Source of the DNA: Nostoc sp. NMS8
GTDB taxonomy: Bacteria; Cyanobacteriota; Cyanobacteriia; Cyanobacteriales; Nostocaceae
NCBI RefSeq assembly: GCF_017115045.1
Contig: NZ_JABXKK010000068.1
Span: 124,001-188,000 of the forward strand
Length of the DNA stretch: 64,000 nucleotides
Direction of reading: 5' to 3'
Part shown: positions 34,817 to 44,088 of the stretch, in pieces
How the letters are laid out: the number at the start of each line of letters is the position of its first letter
Position numbering within the stretch: position 1 is the first letter of the stretch
Program-made: the position numbers and the translations under genes
The notes under the pieces: generated by a model
Database searches by the model: none
The model's input: only the letters and a program-made list of their open reading frames with translations
Told to the model about the DNA's origin: nothing

Positions 34817-35899
34817 ATGGAACGTCCAATCTTATACATAGCCATAACTAACCACGGCTTTGGTCATGCTACCCGCACGGCTTCTGTAGCTGCAACCATT
34901 CAAAAATTATGTCCAGAGGTTCTGCTAATTCTGGCGAGTACTGCCCCACGCTGGTTGCTAGAGTGCTACATACAAGGTGATTTTATTTATCGTCCCCGTG
35001 CATTTGATTTGGGTGTGGTGCAAACGGATAGTTTGACAATGGATAAAGTAGCGACTTTAGAAAAATTGCTCGATATTAAGAAGCATCAAAATTCGCTGAT
35101 TGCCTCAGAAGTAAATTTCATCCGCCAAAATCGCGTTAATCTCATTTTGGCAGATATTCCCTTCCTTGCTCCTGGGTTTGCCAAAGCTGCAAATATTCCC
35201 TGCTGGATGATGAGTAACTTTGGCTGGGACTTGATCTACCGGGATTGGGGAGGCGAATTTACCGCAGTTGCAGATTGGATTAGTGATTGGTATTCAAAGT
35301 GCGATCGCCTGTTTCGTCTCCCTTTCCATGAACCAATGCCAGCTTTTAATAATATCACAGATGTCGGCTTAACAGGCGGTTACCCTCGTTACTCTGCTGA
35401 TGATTTACGTTCTCTTTGGGGGATAACTGCACCAGTCGAAAAAACTATTTTGTTGACCTTTGGCGGCTTGGGTTTACAGCAAATCCCTTATCATAACTTG
35501 GGGGAATTTCCAGATTGGCAATTTATCGTATTCGATCAATCTGCACCTGATTTACCTAATTTAGTGAAAATTAGCAATCGCAAATACCGCCCTGTAGATT
35601 TTATGCCTCTTTGTGCGCGAGTTGTCTCTAAACCTGGGTACAGTACTTTTTCTGAAGCCACAATACTAGGAGTACCAATTGTCACCATACCGCGCGAAGA
35701 CTTTGCCGAAGCAACTTTTATCGTAGAAGGTATAACTAATTACAACCAGCATCAAATCATCACCCCATCTGAGTTTTTTCAAGGGACTTGGAATTTTCTC
35801 CATGAGTTACCCCAACTAGCAAAGCAATCTCAACCAATTGCTAAGGATGGTAATGAAGCGATCGCTAAAGCTGTGATCAATTATTTACAGACAAAATAA
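34817..35899 (+). CDS. GT-B fold glycosyltransferase-like protein
   Basis: A 360-residue protein with the two-domain MurG/UDP-glycosyltransferase look. The N-terminal ITNHGFGHATR is a glycine-rich sugar-nucleotide/acceptor loop with His in the catalytic-type position. Mid-protein there is ILLTFGGLGLQ. The C-terminal motif VVSKPGYSTFSEATILGVPIV resembles the nucleotide-sugar-binding signature (GGxxTxxExxxxGxP). Donor and acceptor are unknown. No neighbouring cell-wall or polysaccharide genes give context. Confidence 0.75.
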   Translation: MERPILYIAITNHGFGHATRTASVAATIQKLCPEVLLILASTAPRWLLECYIQGDFIYRPRAFDLGVVQTDSLTMDKVATLEKLLDIKKHQNSLIASEVNFIRQNRVNLILADIPFLAPGFAKAANIPCWMMSNFGWDLIYRDWGGEFTAVADWISDWYSKCDRLFRLPFHEPMPAFNNITDVGLTGGYPRYSADDLRSLWGITAPVEKTILLTFGGLGLQQIPYHNLGEFPDWQFIVFDQSAPDLPNLVKISNRKYRPVDFMPLCARVVSKPGYSTFSEATILGVPIVTIPREDFAEATFIVEGITNYNQHQIITPSEFFQGTWNFLHELPQLAKQSQPIAKDGNEAIAKAVINYLQTK

Positions 35900-36115
35900 A
35901 GTTATTCAAAGTAACATCAATGTAATCATACGATCTCTAACCATAGATAAATAAATCTACGTCTCAAGAATACAATTTACAGATGTTAGCTGACTTCAGA
36001 AAGATTTATAATAACCGTACTCAATCTAGTGATCAACCAAGGGCAAACCAACAACCAAATTAAGTAGATTGAACTGCTAACTAGCTTTTACTGTCATCAA
36101 TAATTACTGTGTGAA

Positions 36116-36529
36116 ATGACTCACTACCAAAAGTTACTAAAAATTTCCACAACTGGCAAATCTTTTTATAACATCACTGCAAAAATTGCAGCCGCAGTTG
36201 CAGAATCGGGAGTTGAAACTGGTCTTTGTACTTTATTTTTACGCCATACTTCAGCCAGTTTAGTTATCCAAGAAAATGCCGATCCTGATGTTCTTGTGGA
36301 TCTAGCTAATTTTATGGCGAAACTCGTCCCAGAAGCAGGCAAATACATTCACGATGCAGAAGGCCCCGATGATATGCCAGCACATATCCGTACTGCACTT
36401 ACCCATACTTCTGAACATATCCCCATTAATCGTGGTCATTTGGTACTAGGAACTTGGCAGGGAATTTATATTTGGGAACACCGCCAGCGTAGTCATTCTA
36501 GAGAATTGGTGATTCACATTTCTGGATAG
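36116..36529 (+). CDS. YjbQ/UPF0047 family protein (secondary thiamine-phosphate synthase-like)
   Basis: A 137-residue full-length YjbQ-family protein. Typical segments are GLCTLFLRHTSASLVIQENADPDVLVDL, the conserved H in the GPDDMPAHI segment, LTHTSEHIPI, and the closing LGTWQGIYIWEHR. Several members show weak thiamine-phosphate synthase activity in vitro, and the true role is unsettled. It is cytoplasmic and apparently monocistronic. Confidence 0.88.
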   Translation: MTHYQKLLKISTTGKSFYNITAKIAAAVAESGVETGLCTLFLRHTSASLVIQENADPDVLVDLANFMAKLVPEAGKYIHDAEGPDDMPAHIRTALTHTSEHIPINRGHLVLGTWQGIYIWEHRQRSHSRELVIHISG

Positions 36530-36772
36530 CCAATTTCCAAGTTTTATTTAAGAATTAGATAGAGTTTAAATACTCTGGTTATACTGCCTAAGTTTTGGGT
36601 ATAATCTCCTTAACTCGTGGTGATATGCATTAAATAAATTTTGCCGCGATACCTTTATTATAAAAATTATTGATACAAAAGTAACCAGACACATACTAAA
36701 TAATTCGTGTATATTTGTAAATTCAAAAGTTAAGTTTATTTGTGATTATTAAATAATCTACTTATGCCGATA

Positions 36773-36791
36773 TACACTAATATTTAGTGTA
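36773..36791. promoter_or_regulatory. Perfect 19-bp dyad upstream of the 36811 gene
   Basis: TACACTAA-TAT-TTAGTGTA is a perfect inverted repeat ending 19 bases before the ATG at 36811 and 4 bases before an in-frame GTG at 36796. Its size and position fit a dimeric repressor operator. Confidence 0.5.
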
Positions 36792-36810
36792 AGCTGTGTG
36801 CGCTATTTCT

Positions 36811-37560
36811 ATGAAGCAAAAACTGATACAAACTCATAATTTTCAATTTATTGATGAAATACTTGCCCAGCAGTCTGTTAACTTATTGTCACTTAGTCCC
36901 GAAAAGACATTAATTACCAGTTTTGCAGAATTGGGAAATTTCATTACTGAAGAAAACACTGGTATTAAAATTATCATAACCCTCCAGGAAACTCTCGAAA
37001 GTATCGTTCGTACTCAATTGGAAAACTTCCCAGAAAATATCTTCTGGGATTTTGATTTTCTTGTAAGTAGTATGCTTAGACAGGCTTTAACCGCAGATGA
37101 AGGCGCTGTTCAATTCTTAAAAACCTTTGGTGCAAAGATGGTTTCTTTGACGGAGATGTTCGGAAATAAAACGGAAATGCGCTTCCGTTATGTTCATGAT
37201 TTTATATATGGATTTGAGTGGGCAAGATGGGTACAAAAAGAGCCACAGAATCGCGCACATATAGAGCCTTTTAGTCTAATTTTTTTTGATTATTTGCTCG
37301 TCAAAGGTAAGGAACTTTTACAACGGATTAATCATGGTCAAGTCGTATCTTATAAACTTTGTGATACAGGCTACCGTAACCCCTTCACCTTTTCTCGTGA
37401 ACCAAAAGATGAATACCGTCTGTTAACTTATCTTGCTGAAGAACAACTTATTCCAGTAGCAGTATGGAACTGGAATGCTAGCCCTGTGTGGAACAAACCT
37501 TTCCAAGAAATGCGCCAGCAATTAGCATTAAAATTAAATATTCAACCACAGAGACACTGA
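36811..37560 (+). CDS. Hypothetical protein of unknown family
   Basis: A 249-residue soluble protein (254 if the GTG at 36796 is used). It is rich in aromatic residues, with segments such as FRYVHDFIYGFEWARWVQ and VAVWNWNASPVWNKPFQEM. It has no signal peptide, membrane helix or recognised catalytic motif, and I do not recognise the family. The unusual feature is the perfect dyad just upstream, suggesting dedicated regulation. It ends 32 bases before the Nif3-like gene, so cotranscription is possible. Confidence 0.6.
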   Translation: MKQKLIQTHNFQFIDEILAQQSVNLLSLSPEKTLITSFAELGNFITEENTGIKIIITLQETLESIVRTQLENFPENIFWDFDFLVSSMLRQALTADEGAVQFLKTFGAKMVSLTEMFGNKTEMRFRYVHDFIYGFEWARWVQKEPQNRAHIEPFSLIFFDYLLVKGKELLQRINHGQVVSYKLCDTGYRNPFTFSREPKDEYRLLTYLAEEQLIPVAVWNWNASPVWNKPFQEMRQQLALKLNIQPQRH

Positions 37561-37592
37561 TGAGCAATTAAAAATTGCTGAAGAAAATAATT

Positions 37593-38381
37593 ATGAAAAT
37601 TGCTGATTTAATTACTTGGTTTGAAGCATGGGCAAATCCCGCTTGGTGTGAAAGTTGGGATAATTGTGGTTGGCAAATTGAACCAGGAGTTTTACCAGAA
37701 AAAGCACGGGTTTTAGTGTGTTTGACACCAACTTTGGCGGTAATGCAGGAAGCGATCGCAGAAAATGCTAATCTGATATTCGCCCATCATCCATTAATTT
37801 TTAATCCTCTCAAATCTTTACGCACTGGTGAAGCGATCGCAGAAATGGTACGGTTAGCTTTTACCCACAATATTGGTATTTACACTGCTCACACGAATTT
37901 TGACCAAGTGCAAGACGGGACTGCTGACGTTTTAGCTCAGATTTTAGAACTCAAAGAAGTTACTCCCATAGAACCTACACAAGGAGGATTAGGATATGGT
38001 CGTGTTGGTTCGCTAGAGCCATTTCTGACATTACAGGAATTACTCGCCACCATTCAAACCCGACTTTCTCCCCCTAATTTAATTTTTTCCCCAACTGCTG
38101 ATTTACGGCAAACAATTTCACGAGTTGCTGTTTTGGGTGGTTCAGGGGCTAGTTACATTTCAGCCGTTGCCAAAACTGGCGCTCAAGCTTATCTGACTTC
38201 TGACTGCAAATTTCATCAGTTTCAAGAAAGCCGCGATTGCAATCTTATTTTAATCGATGCTGGACATTACGCTACCGAACGTCCGGCTTGCGATCGCTTA
38301 GTGCAAAAATTCCAGTCCTTAAATCTAGATTGGGTGCAATTAAGTCACAAAGATGAAGATTTCCGCCAGTTTCTTGCTTGA
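37593..38381 (+). CDS. Nif3-like dinuclear metal centre protein
   Basis: A 262-residue NIF3/YbgI-family protein. Metal-site histidines are visible in IFAHHPLIFNPLK, IYTAHTNFDQV and IDAGHYATER. ESWDNCGWQI near the N-terminus is typical. I chose the ATG at 37593 (MKIADLITW), preceded by GAAGAAAA, over the upstream in-frame start at 37575. Family members are often annotated as GTP cyclohydrolase type 2 homologues, but a general metal-dependent hydrolase role is as likely. Confidence 0.88.
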   Translation: MKIADLITWFEAWANPAWCESWDNCGWQIEPGVLPEKARVLVCLTPTLAVMQEAIAENANLIFAHHPLIFNPLKSLRTGEAIAEMVRLAFTHNIGIYTAHTNFDQVQDGTADVLAQILELKEVTPIEPTQGGLGYGRVGSLEPFLTLQELLATIQTRLSPPNLIFSPTADLRQTISRVAVLGGSGASYISAVAKTGAQAYLTSDCKFHQFQESRDCNLILIDAGHYATERPACDRLVQKFQSLNLDWVQLSHKDEDFRQFLA

Positions 38382-38423
38382 TTGCTGATTATTAAATATT
38401 CTGCCTTAAAACTCTATCTCTGT

Positions 38424-38469
38424 TATCGAAAATTTGGGTTTAAAATCCCGTGCTTCTAGGGTGGCTTTA
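38424..38469. repeat. 46-bp dispersed repeat, copy B
   Basis: This matches copy A at 3932-3977 at most positions and in the same orientation (TATCGAAAA, TGGGTTTAAAA, CTTCTA, GGCTTTA). It lies 42 bases after the Nif3-like gene. The hairpin core is less perfect here. Confidence 0.6.
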
Positions 38470-38648
38470 TGCAAATCGTCTCCGTATATCAATGTACTGA
38501 GCATCCAAAACTTATACTATTCACTGTGATATGAATCACTGTTTGCCTGTAATATTAATCACACAGTATTAATGTTCTATATCAATTAGCAAGCGAGAGA
38601 AATGTTCCACACTTGACATAATAAATTGTTTACTCTGCCCTAATCAAG

Positions 38649-38909
38649 ATGATTCGCACACTCATTGAATCTGCTTTTGAAACTGGATATCTTAGTGTTG
38701 AATCTGAGGGTTTACTCCAGCAAGTGCTATCCACCAAATGCTATCAGTCAGAGGATTTGCCTTTTCTCGCATCCCTATACAATGCAGTTCGCGCAGGTCA
38801 AATTAAACGAGAAGCGTCCTCGTCGAACGTGCTTATGGAATTTCCTTTATCGGTTGAAGGGGGTAGGAGGCAGGATGAGCAAACTCCGAGAGGATTTGAC
38901 CCTGGATGA
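38649..38909 (+). CDS. Small cyanobacterial hypothetical protein
   Basis: An 86-residue open frame. The first ~58 residues (ESAFETGYLSVESEGLLQQ, then DLPFLASLYNAVRAGQIKRE) look like a compact helical protein, a pattern I associate with small cyanobacterial proteins of unknown function. The last ~28 residues are low quality and may result from a frame change or drift. No membrane segment or motif is present. The ribosome-binding site is weak. Confidence 0.5.
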   Translation: MIRTLIESAFETGYLSVESEGLLQQVLSTKCYQSEDLPFLASLYNAVRAGQIKREASSSNVLMEFPLSVEGGRRQDEQTPRGFDPG

Positions 38910-39613
38910 TTGTGGTATCTCCTAGCCTGTCTACGACACGCTGCACGAACAGCAAGAACCGCCTCTGTTGATAAATCTTGCTGACACCCCCACAAAAGAA
39001 GCAGAAGAGAATCAATCTTCTCAGGGTATTTACCCTCTGCCCCTTATCTCTTTTGTCTATCTGCCTTTTCCCCAAACTCCGTTGCCTTTTTCTTAGTTAT
39101 AATCAGGCAAAAATCTTAAAAATTCAAAACTCTTTGGGTGTTCTTGTAGAAAACCATCAAGGTCAGCAAGAGAATGAGTTAAGATCACATACAAGTGGGT
39201 AAAAGTAAAAGCAAGTCCCCGGACTTCCCAGTAATGCCAATGATTAAAAGTAGGCAAATTAAACAACCGCAATCAACGATTGTTTTGGAGTATTCTTTAT
39301 TACACAATGGTAAGAATGACTCACTAAAAAATATAAACCTGGTTAGGACAGGTACCGAATTTTTGACTTCTTCGATGAAGCAGATATTCCCTAGAATGAG
39401 CCTGAGGGAGACTTAGTTCATTGTGAGAGCAAACACTGATTCATTACCAAACATTTCCCGATATTTTGACAACTAGAAGCAAGTCTTGGGATTGGATGAT
39501 GAAGCGTACTTGTTCTCAAGAGTGAAATTAACCTCTTAAAGGTGTAATGTAATGGGGTAGAACCCAGATTTTGACAGGTTTAACTACGTTGTTTAAAAAG
39601 GCAGAAACAATAC
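38910..39613. other. 704-bp interval without a supported gene
   Basis: Short open frames (for example 39195-39416, GTG start) have no recognisable protein character. I see no clear hairpins or tandem repeats. Confidence 0.5.
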
Positions 39614-39925
39614 ATGCTACACCGCAAGATTTATCAACTGTGTTGCGATGGGCGCGAGGTATGTGTTTTCTTGCGGGACCAGCAACGCTGGATTGAACGC
39701 GCCCGCATCATAGACATAGAGGGAGATTTAGTTACCCTACGCTATGAAACAGAAGAAGAGGACGAAGTTTGTTCTTGGGAAGAAATGGTTCGCCTTGAGA
39801 GCATTGGTGCTGTAACGCAAAAATTGGCTTCAGTACCGCGCGGGAATGTGGAACCTCTGATGACTGAAGATTGTCCCGAAGCAGAGCGCATCCACAACCG
39901 TTACACTGACTCGAATCCAGAATAA
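39614..39925 (+). CDS. Conserved cyanobacterial protein (DUF6679-like)
   Basis: A 103-residue soluble protein. The N-terminal ~75 residues (RKIYQLCCDGREVCVFLRDQ, then RARIIDIEGDLVTLRYETEEED) form a probable small beta-barrel with many acidic residues. I associate this sequence with a highly conserved cyanobacterial family of unknown function (DUF6679, from memory). AAAGGCAG precedes the ATG. It converges with the beta-lactamase-fold gene. Confidence 0.75.
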   Translation: MLHRKIYQLCCDGREVCVFLRDQQRWIERARIIDIEGDLVTLRYETEEEDEVCSWEEMVRLESIGAVTQKLASVPRGNVEPLMTEDCPEAERIHNRYTDSNPE

Positions 39926-39983
39926 ATAACCAGTGCTGAGTGCTGAGTGCTGAGTTAAAAAATCCTAACTCAGTGTTGAGCAT

Positions 39984-41654
39984 TCAGGACTCAGGATTAG
40001 ATAAACTTTCAAAGGCAGGACAGTAACCTTCGAGAGTTACTTTGAAGTTATACAATGGGGAAGCTGGATTCCAACACCGCTGCCCCCTTTGATGTCGGCA
40101 AGTACCACAACAGTCTACATCTGTCCATGTATAGCGATCGCTATTTTGATTTAGGAGTTCTCGTTGAGACAATCCCCTTAACACTAGTTCTTCCCCTTGC
40201 CAACGAGCTTCGATTAAACCAGTGTCGGCAAATTGCCGCCAACGCGGATCAGCAGTAATCACATTGGGTAGGGTGATTGTGATTACTGTTCCCAACTCTG
40301 TCAATTCCCCTTCATAGTTAGTCTCTGGTGCTGCCGGTTGTAAAAATGTATCGCCGATAGGCAGTTCTACTAAGGTGTTAGCTGCTGGGGAATGTACATG
40401 GTAGCGGTTTTGCAACTCCTCTAAGCTAGTCAAGTCTGCCAAGTAGGCAGGAGAACCGTGGACAAAAATGACGTGCTGTGGTCGCAAGTTATGAATTAGC
40501 TGCGTAGTACCAGGGCCGTCACTATGTTGAGCCAATAAATAGGTTTCAAGACTGGTAGGTGCTAAATATTCTTTGTTAACTTTTATATCAATTTTTTCTG
40601 GTAGCAGGATTAGCCAGGGGCCGGTGTCTAGTCGGCAATGTTCACCTAAATCAGATGTCGAGTCGGTGAGGACAATACAAGGTGACTTGCCCACATTGGA
40701 ACGATGTTCTGGTTGCAAACGACGCACGCGGGGACGTACCCGTTCATCCCAAAATAAGGGTTGATGGCGGGCGAAATTCTGTACTGATGGGGGGAGGTGG
40801 GGTAGTAGTTCTAGGTAGGCATCACACCCAGTGGCAACAGCACCATCTACCCAAATATCTAAATCTCGCCCGGTGAAGTGGTGATGCGATCGCAAGAGCA
40901 TTAATAATTCTTGACCCAATCCTAAAGCCGGAGTGGGAAGAATCACAGAACAATGGTCAGCGATCGCTCGATTAATTCGCTCGGCTAGTTGATTTTCTTG
41001 GTTGCGGCGGTGAGGATGACGGGATGTGCCATAACTACCTTCAATGATTAGCACATCCAAATCTAAGCCCCGCAGTTCCTCTAAACGCAAACCTTCTACC
41101 AACCGGGAGTTCGATAAGAAAAAGTCACCTGTATACAGTAGCTTGTATGTACGCTGCTGGGTAGTGTAGGTAAGGAGAATTGCCACTGCCCCTGGTAAAT
41201 GCCCTGCGGGAAATAATTCTGCGACCAAACCATCTTGGAGTTCCACAGGCGATCGCAACGGCAGCGCATGACAAAATTTGGAAATTTTCTCAGGATCTTC
41301 GTCTACCCAATTCAGCGGCAGCAACTTGCTAGTCACCTCACTACCATAAATAGGTAACTTGGGAAAAGCTTTATGCAGTGCCAGCATGCCTTTAGAGTGA
41401 TCTGGATGGGCGTGACTAATCAAAACTAAATCTGCTGGTAAGGGCAAACTAGCTCCAACTACCGACTTAGTAAGACCCTTAGCCAGCAATGAAATATCCT
41501 CCAAACCGCAGTCCAATAGAATGCGGTGTGGGCCCATCTTCACCAATAAACACACGCCCTCATTGTCATGCTGGACACTATAGGGCAAACATTCTAATTC
41601 ACTACCCGCTTCCACAGCATCTACGCGAGAGGATGCCGACAGATTATCCCTCAT
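39984..41654 (-). CDS. Metallo-beta-lactamase fold hydrolase, beta-CASP/RNase-like
   Basis: A 556-residue protein with the MBL zinc motif HAHPDH at residues 81-86 (LISHAHPDHSKGM), further ligands in LLYTGDFF, and a downstream domain with PTPALGLGQELLMLL and LTDST. The layout resembles the beta-CASP group (CPSF-73/RNase J relatives) that acts on nucleic acids. A C-terminal extension holds a four-cysteine cluster (DCCGTCRHQRGQRC) that may bind zinc or RNA. GGAGGAGAG precedes the ATG. Its substrate is unknown. Confidence 0.82.
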   Translation of the reverse strand: MRDNLSASSRVDAVEAGSELECLPYSVQHDNEGVCLLVKMGPHRILLDCGLEDISLLAKGLTKSVVGASLPLPADLVLISHAHPDHSKGMLALHKAFPKLPIYGSEVTSKLLPLNWVDEDPEKISKFCHALPLRSPVELQDGLVAELFPAGHLPGAVAILLTYTTQQRTYKLLYTGDFFLSNSRLVEGLRLEELRGLDLDVLIIEGSYGTSRHPHRRNQENQLAERINRAIADHCSVILPTPALGLGQELLMLLRSHHHFTGRDLDIWVDGAVATGCDAYLELLPHLPPSVQNFARHQPLFWDERVRPRVRRLQPEHRSNVGKSPCIVLTDSTSDLGEHCRLDTGPWLILLPEKIDIKVNKEYLAPTSLETYLLAQHSDGPGTTQLIHNLRPQHVIFVHGSPAYLADLTSLEELQNRYHVHSPAANTLVELPIGDTFLQPAAPETNYEGELTELGTVITITLPNVITADPRWRQFADTGLIEARWQGEELVLRGLSQRELLNQNSDRYTWTDVDCCGTCRHQRGQRCWNPASPLYNFKVTLEGYCPAFESLSNPES

Positions 41655-41957
41655 GCTCTCCTCCCCTCAAACCTCATCATCATGGACATATCCCAAAAGC
41701 CAAAAGTTACACAAATTTTGGTTTTGTGACTTAGGGGTAAGTTTTATCGTGCGCCCCTACACCCTGAAAACACAGATTTTTGATTGGGGAGGACGCTTCC
41801 ACCGAACCCGCACTGGTTCGGAAAGGTGGGCTAACGAGAAGCTATCAAACTAGAAACCAAAGGAGTTTGCCTCTTGTTTCTTTTCCCTTTGCAAGTTTCG
41901 GAGCTATCTTAGCCAACTCATCCTCTGGGAAGTCGATTAAGCGTCTACAGACTTATC
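41655..41957. other. 303-bp upstream region of the MBL gene
   Basis: It contains an imperfect hairpin, CCACC-GAACC...GGTTC-GGAAA-GGTGG (about 41799-41829), and AAAGTTACACAAA/TTTTGTGACTT arms near 41702-41732. No protein gene is seen here. Whether the hairpins are regulatory is unknown. Confidence 0.35.
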
Positions 41958-42080
41958 TCAATGTGCGGAGCCATTGCCGTGATAATTATCCGAATCATAG
42001 AATCCATTTTTCGTGCCAAAAAACAAGCACGAAAGCGTAAATATAACTGTTAATCCAGCTAGAATCAGCTTTACATCCAT
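41958..42080 (-). CDS. 40-residue single-pass membrane peptide
   Basis: An ATG at 42080 opens a 40-codon frame. One hydrophobic helix starts MDVKLILAGLTVIF and continues through a Cys and two Phe, then a short polar tail rich in Gly, Asn, Asp and His follows before TGA. This is the layout of small cyanobacterial membrane peptides such as photosystem or NDH accessory subunits, although I cannot name it. An AAAGGG lies 12-15 bases upstream. The size is below common ORF cut-offs, so it is easily missed. Confidence 0.5.
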   Translation of the reverse strand: MDVKLILAGLTVIFTLSCLFFGTKNGFYDSDNYHGNGSAH

Positions 42081-42819
42081 TTGTTTGCTGCCCTTTACTC
42101 AAAGACTTTCCTATATTAATTTAGTGCTTCCGCAATCAAACGGAATCACTAGAAAATCTTTACTATGCTTATATGGATTGGGCAATAGGTAAATTTACCG
42201 CAATCAGTCAGATTGTAGAACCTTTCGGTTCACCTGTCCATCAATACTAGGAATGATACTCGCTTCGCTCGAATTAAAAATTAAAAATTCCATTAATTGT
42301 TTTGTTACTGCTTTCGGCGTACACAGCTAACTCCGTCAGCCACTACCCTGCTTACATTTCGTAGCGAAGTAGTCGAATGTCATCACTGTCGGTGCAGCCC
42401 GCATGAATGCCTGACTCGTGGTGTCGGTGTTTTGAGCATAAACACCCTGCGGTGCAAGCAGTGATCCCAATAGGTTGTAGTAATAACATTTACCTGCATA
42501 CACGCTCCCATATCGTAAATGATGTATTACCCCGCGATCGCTTGCTCTGTTGTAAAAATCCTCATCTAGAAATTGCCCAATCAAAAAGCACAAAGCGTGT
42601 TATTACCAAATATATAGTTAAATATTTATTATTTATTTTTTCTAGCAACTCTAGTAATGAGGCTCGAATACTTGCTAATGTTGCGCTAACGTAATTCGTA
42701 ATTTGGCATTGCTTATTTTTGCCTTGCTCTCTATTTGGATTTTAATTGCTCTAGACTCGACCTTAACGCACCTTTATCGGATCATGAAGAATGATTAAGA
42801 AAAACGAGTATAGACAAAC
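42081..42819. other. 739-bp interval without a supported gene
   Basis: The open frame on the minus strand at 42336-42593 has some protein-like runs but no recognised family or initiation signal. The gap otherwise shows only a TATAAAAATT-rich tract and one HIP1 site. The promoter of the 42820 gene presumably lies near 42700-42800. Confidence 0.4.
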
Positions 42820-44088
42820 ATGATAAAAATGCTAGCCGACAACTTGATTGGAATTGAGACAAGATTACAAATTAATTGGGTTTGGCTAAATGCTAGTTTA
42901 CAGTTCGCTGGTTGGGGACTTTTTTCACTTTTACTAGCTGAGGTTTTGAGAGACATATATCATGCTTTGTGTCATAAAGTCAATTGGCTTGCTAAATGGC
43001 ATAACAAGCACCATAGCGCCTACCGCCGCGATTTATCGATAGTTTCTCTGAAAATTTATCAAGAATCCCAGCTATATCACGACATTTTAGAGTCGAGTCT
43101 ACTGCTTGTGGTATTGCTGGTAATTGCTTTAATTATCCAGCAGATGGGGTTATGGTTGGGAGTTGCTTATGCTTGCACCTTCTTGTATGGTGCGTCTGTG
43201 CGGTATTTTCAAGGAAAAATTGATACAGACTATAACCATCTACCCGGCCCTTTAGAGACAATACCATCTATTTGGTGGGTGAATCGGTCTTACCATTGGC
43301 GGCATCATTTTGATGATGTCAACGCTTATTACAGTGGTGTCTTTCCCTTAGTAGATAAAATTCTGGGTACAGGATTGTCTCTCAAGGGGAAAACCATCGC
43401 TTTAACCGGAGCATCAGGAGCATTGGGACAAGCATTAGCGGCTGAACTTGTCAAAAATAATGCTAAAGTCGTGGCATTAACAACTAATCCAGAAAAATTA
43501 GGAGAGCAAGTTGGAGTGAAAGTAGTTCCCTGGCAGTTGGGAAATGAAGCCGATTTGAGGAATACCTTAGAGAAAGTAGATATTTTAATTATCAATCACG
43601 GAATCAATGTTTACACCAGCCGCACACCGGAGGCTATTAACTCCTCTTATGAGGTGAATACCTTTTCGGCATTGCGGTTGATGGATATATTTTCGACAAC
43701 TGTCACAGGCCCACAAGCAAAAGCAACGAAGGAAATTTGGGTAAACACTTCTGAAGCTGAGGTTTCTCCAGCCTTGAGTCCGCTTTATGAACTCAGCAAG
43801 CGATCGCTAGGGGATATTATTACCCTCAAGCGTTTGGATGGGGATTGTGTAATTCGCAAGTTAATTCTTGGCCCGTTTAAGAGTCAACTCAATCCTTATG
43901 GAGTGATGTCTGCACAGCAAGTTGCTCGTGCGATCTTATTTTTGGCACGGCGCGATTTCCGAAATATTATTGTGGCAATAAATCCTCTCACCTATCTGCT
44001 GTTTCCCTTAAAGGAAACTAGTACGTCGCTATACTATCGACTTTTTAGCCGGACAGCGAAAAGTGAACCTGACTTAAGCAAACAATAG
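42820..44088 (+). CDS. Fatty acid hydroxylase/sterol desaturase fused to short-chain dehydrogenase
   Basis: A 422-residue fusion. The N-terminal ~180 residues are a membrane di-iron hydroxylase module with three His boxes: HALCH, HNKHH and HWRHH. Several membrane segments separate them. From about residue 190 a Rossmann-fold SDR begins with GKTIALTGASGALGQ, and LIINHG continues it. Its usual catalytic Tyr-x-x-x-Lys is represented by YELSK. The joining suggests a two-step oxidation in one chain, for example hydroxylation followed by alcohol or carbonyl chemistry on a lipid. Substrate unknown; probably thylakoid or inner membrane. Confidence 0.85.
   Translation: MIKMLADNLIGIETRLQINWVWLNASLQFAGWGLFSLLLAEVLRDIYHALCHKVNWLAKWHNKHHSAYRRDLSIVSLKIYQESQLYHDILESSLLLVVLLVIALIIQQMGLWLGVAYACTFLYGASVRYFQGKIDTDYNHLPGPLETIPSIWWVNRSYHWRHHFDDVNAYYSGVFPLVDKILGTGLSLKGKTIALTGASGALGQALAAELVKNNAKVVALTTNPEKLGEQVGVKVVPWQLGNEADLRNTLEKVDILIINHGINVYTSRTPEAINSSYEVNTFSALRLMDIFSTTVTGPQAKATKEIWVNTSEAEVSPALSPLYELSKRSLGDIITLKRLDGDCVIRKLILGPFKSQLNPYGVMSAQQVARAILFLARRDFRNIIVAINPLTYLLFPLKETSTSLYYRLFSRTAKSEPDLSKQ

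Noticed and set aside
42336..42593. Minus-strand 85-codon frame
   Set aside because: It has some protein-like runs but no family, no good ribosome-binding site, and lies in a gene-poor gap.
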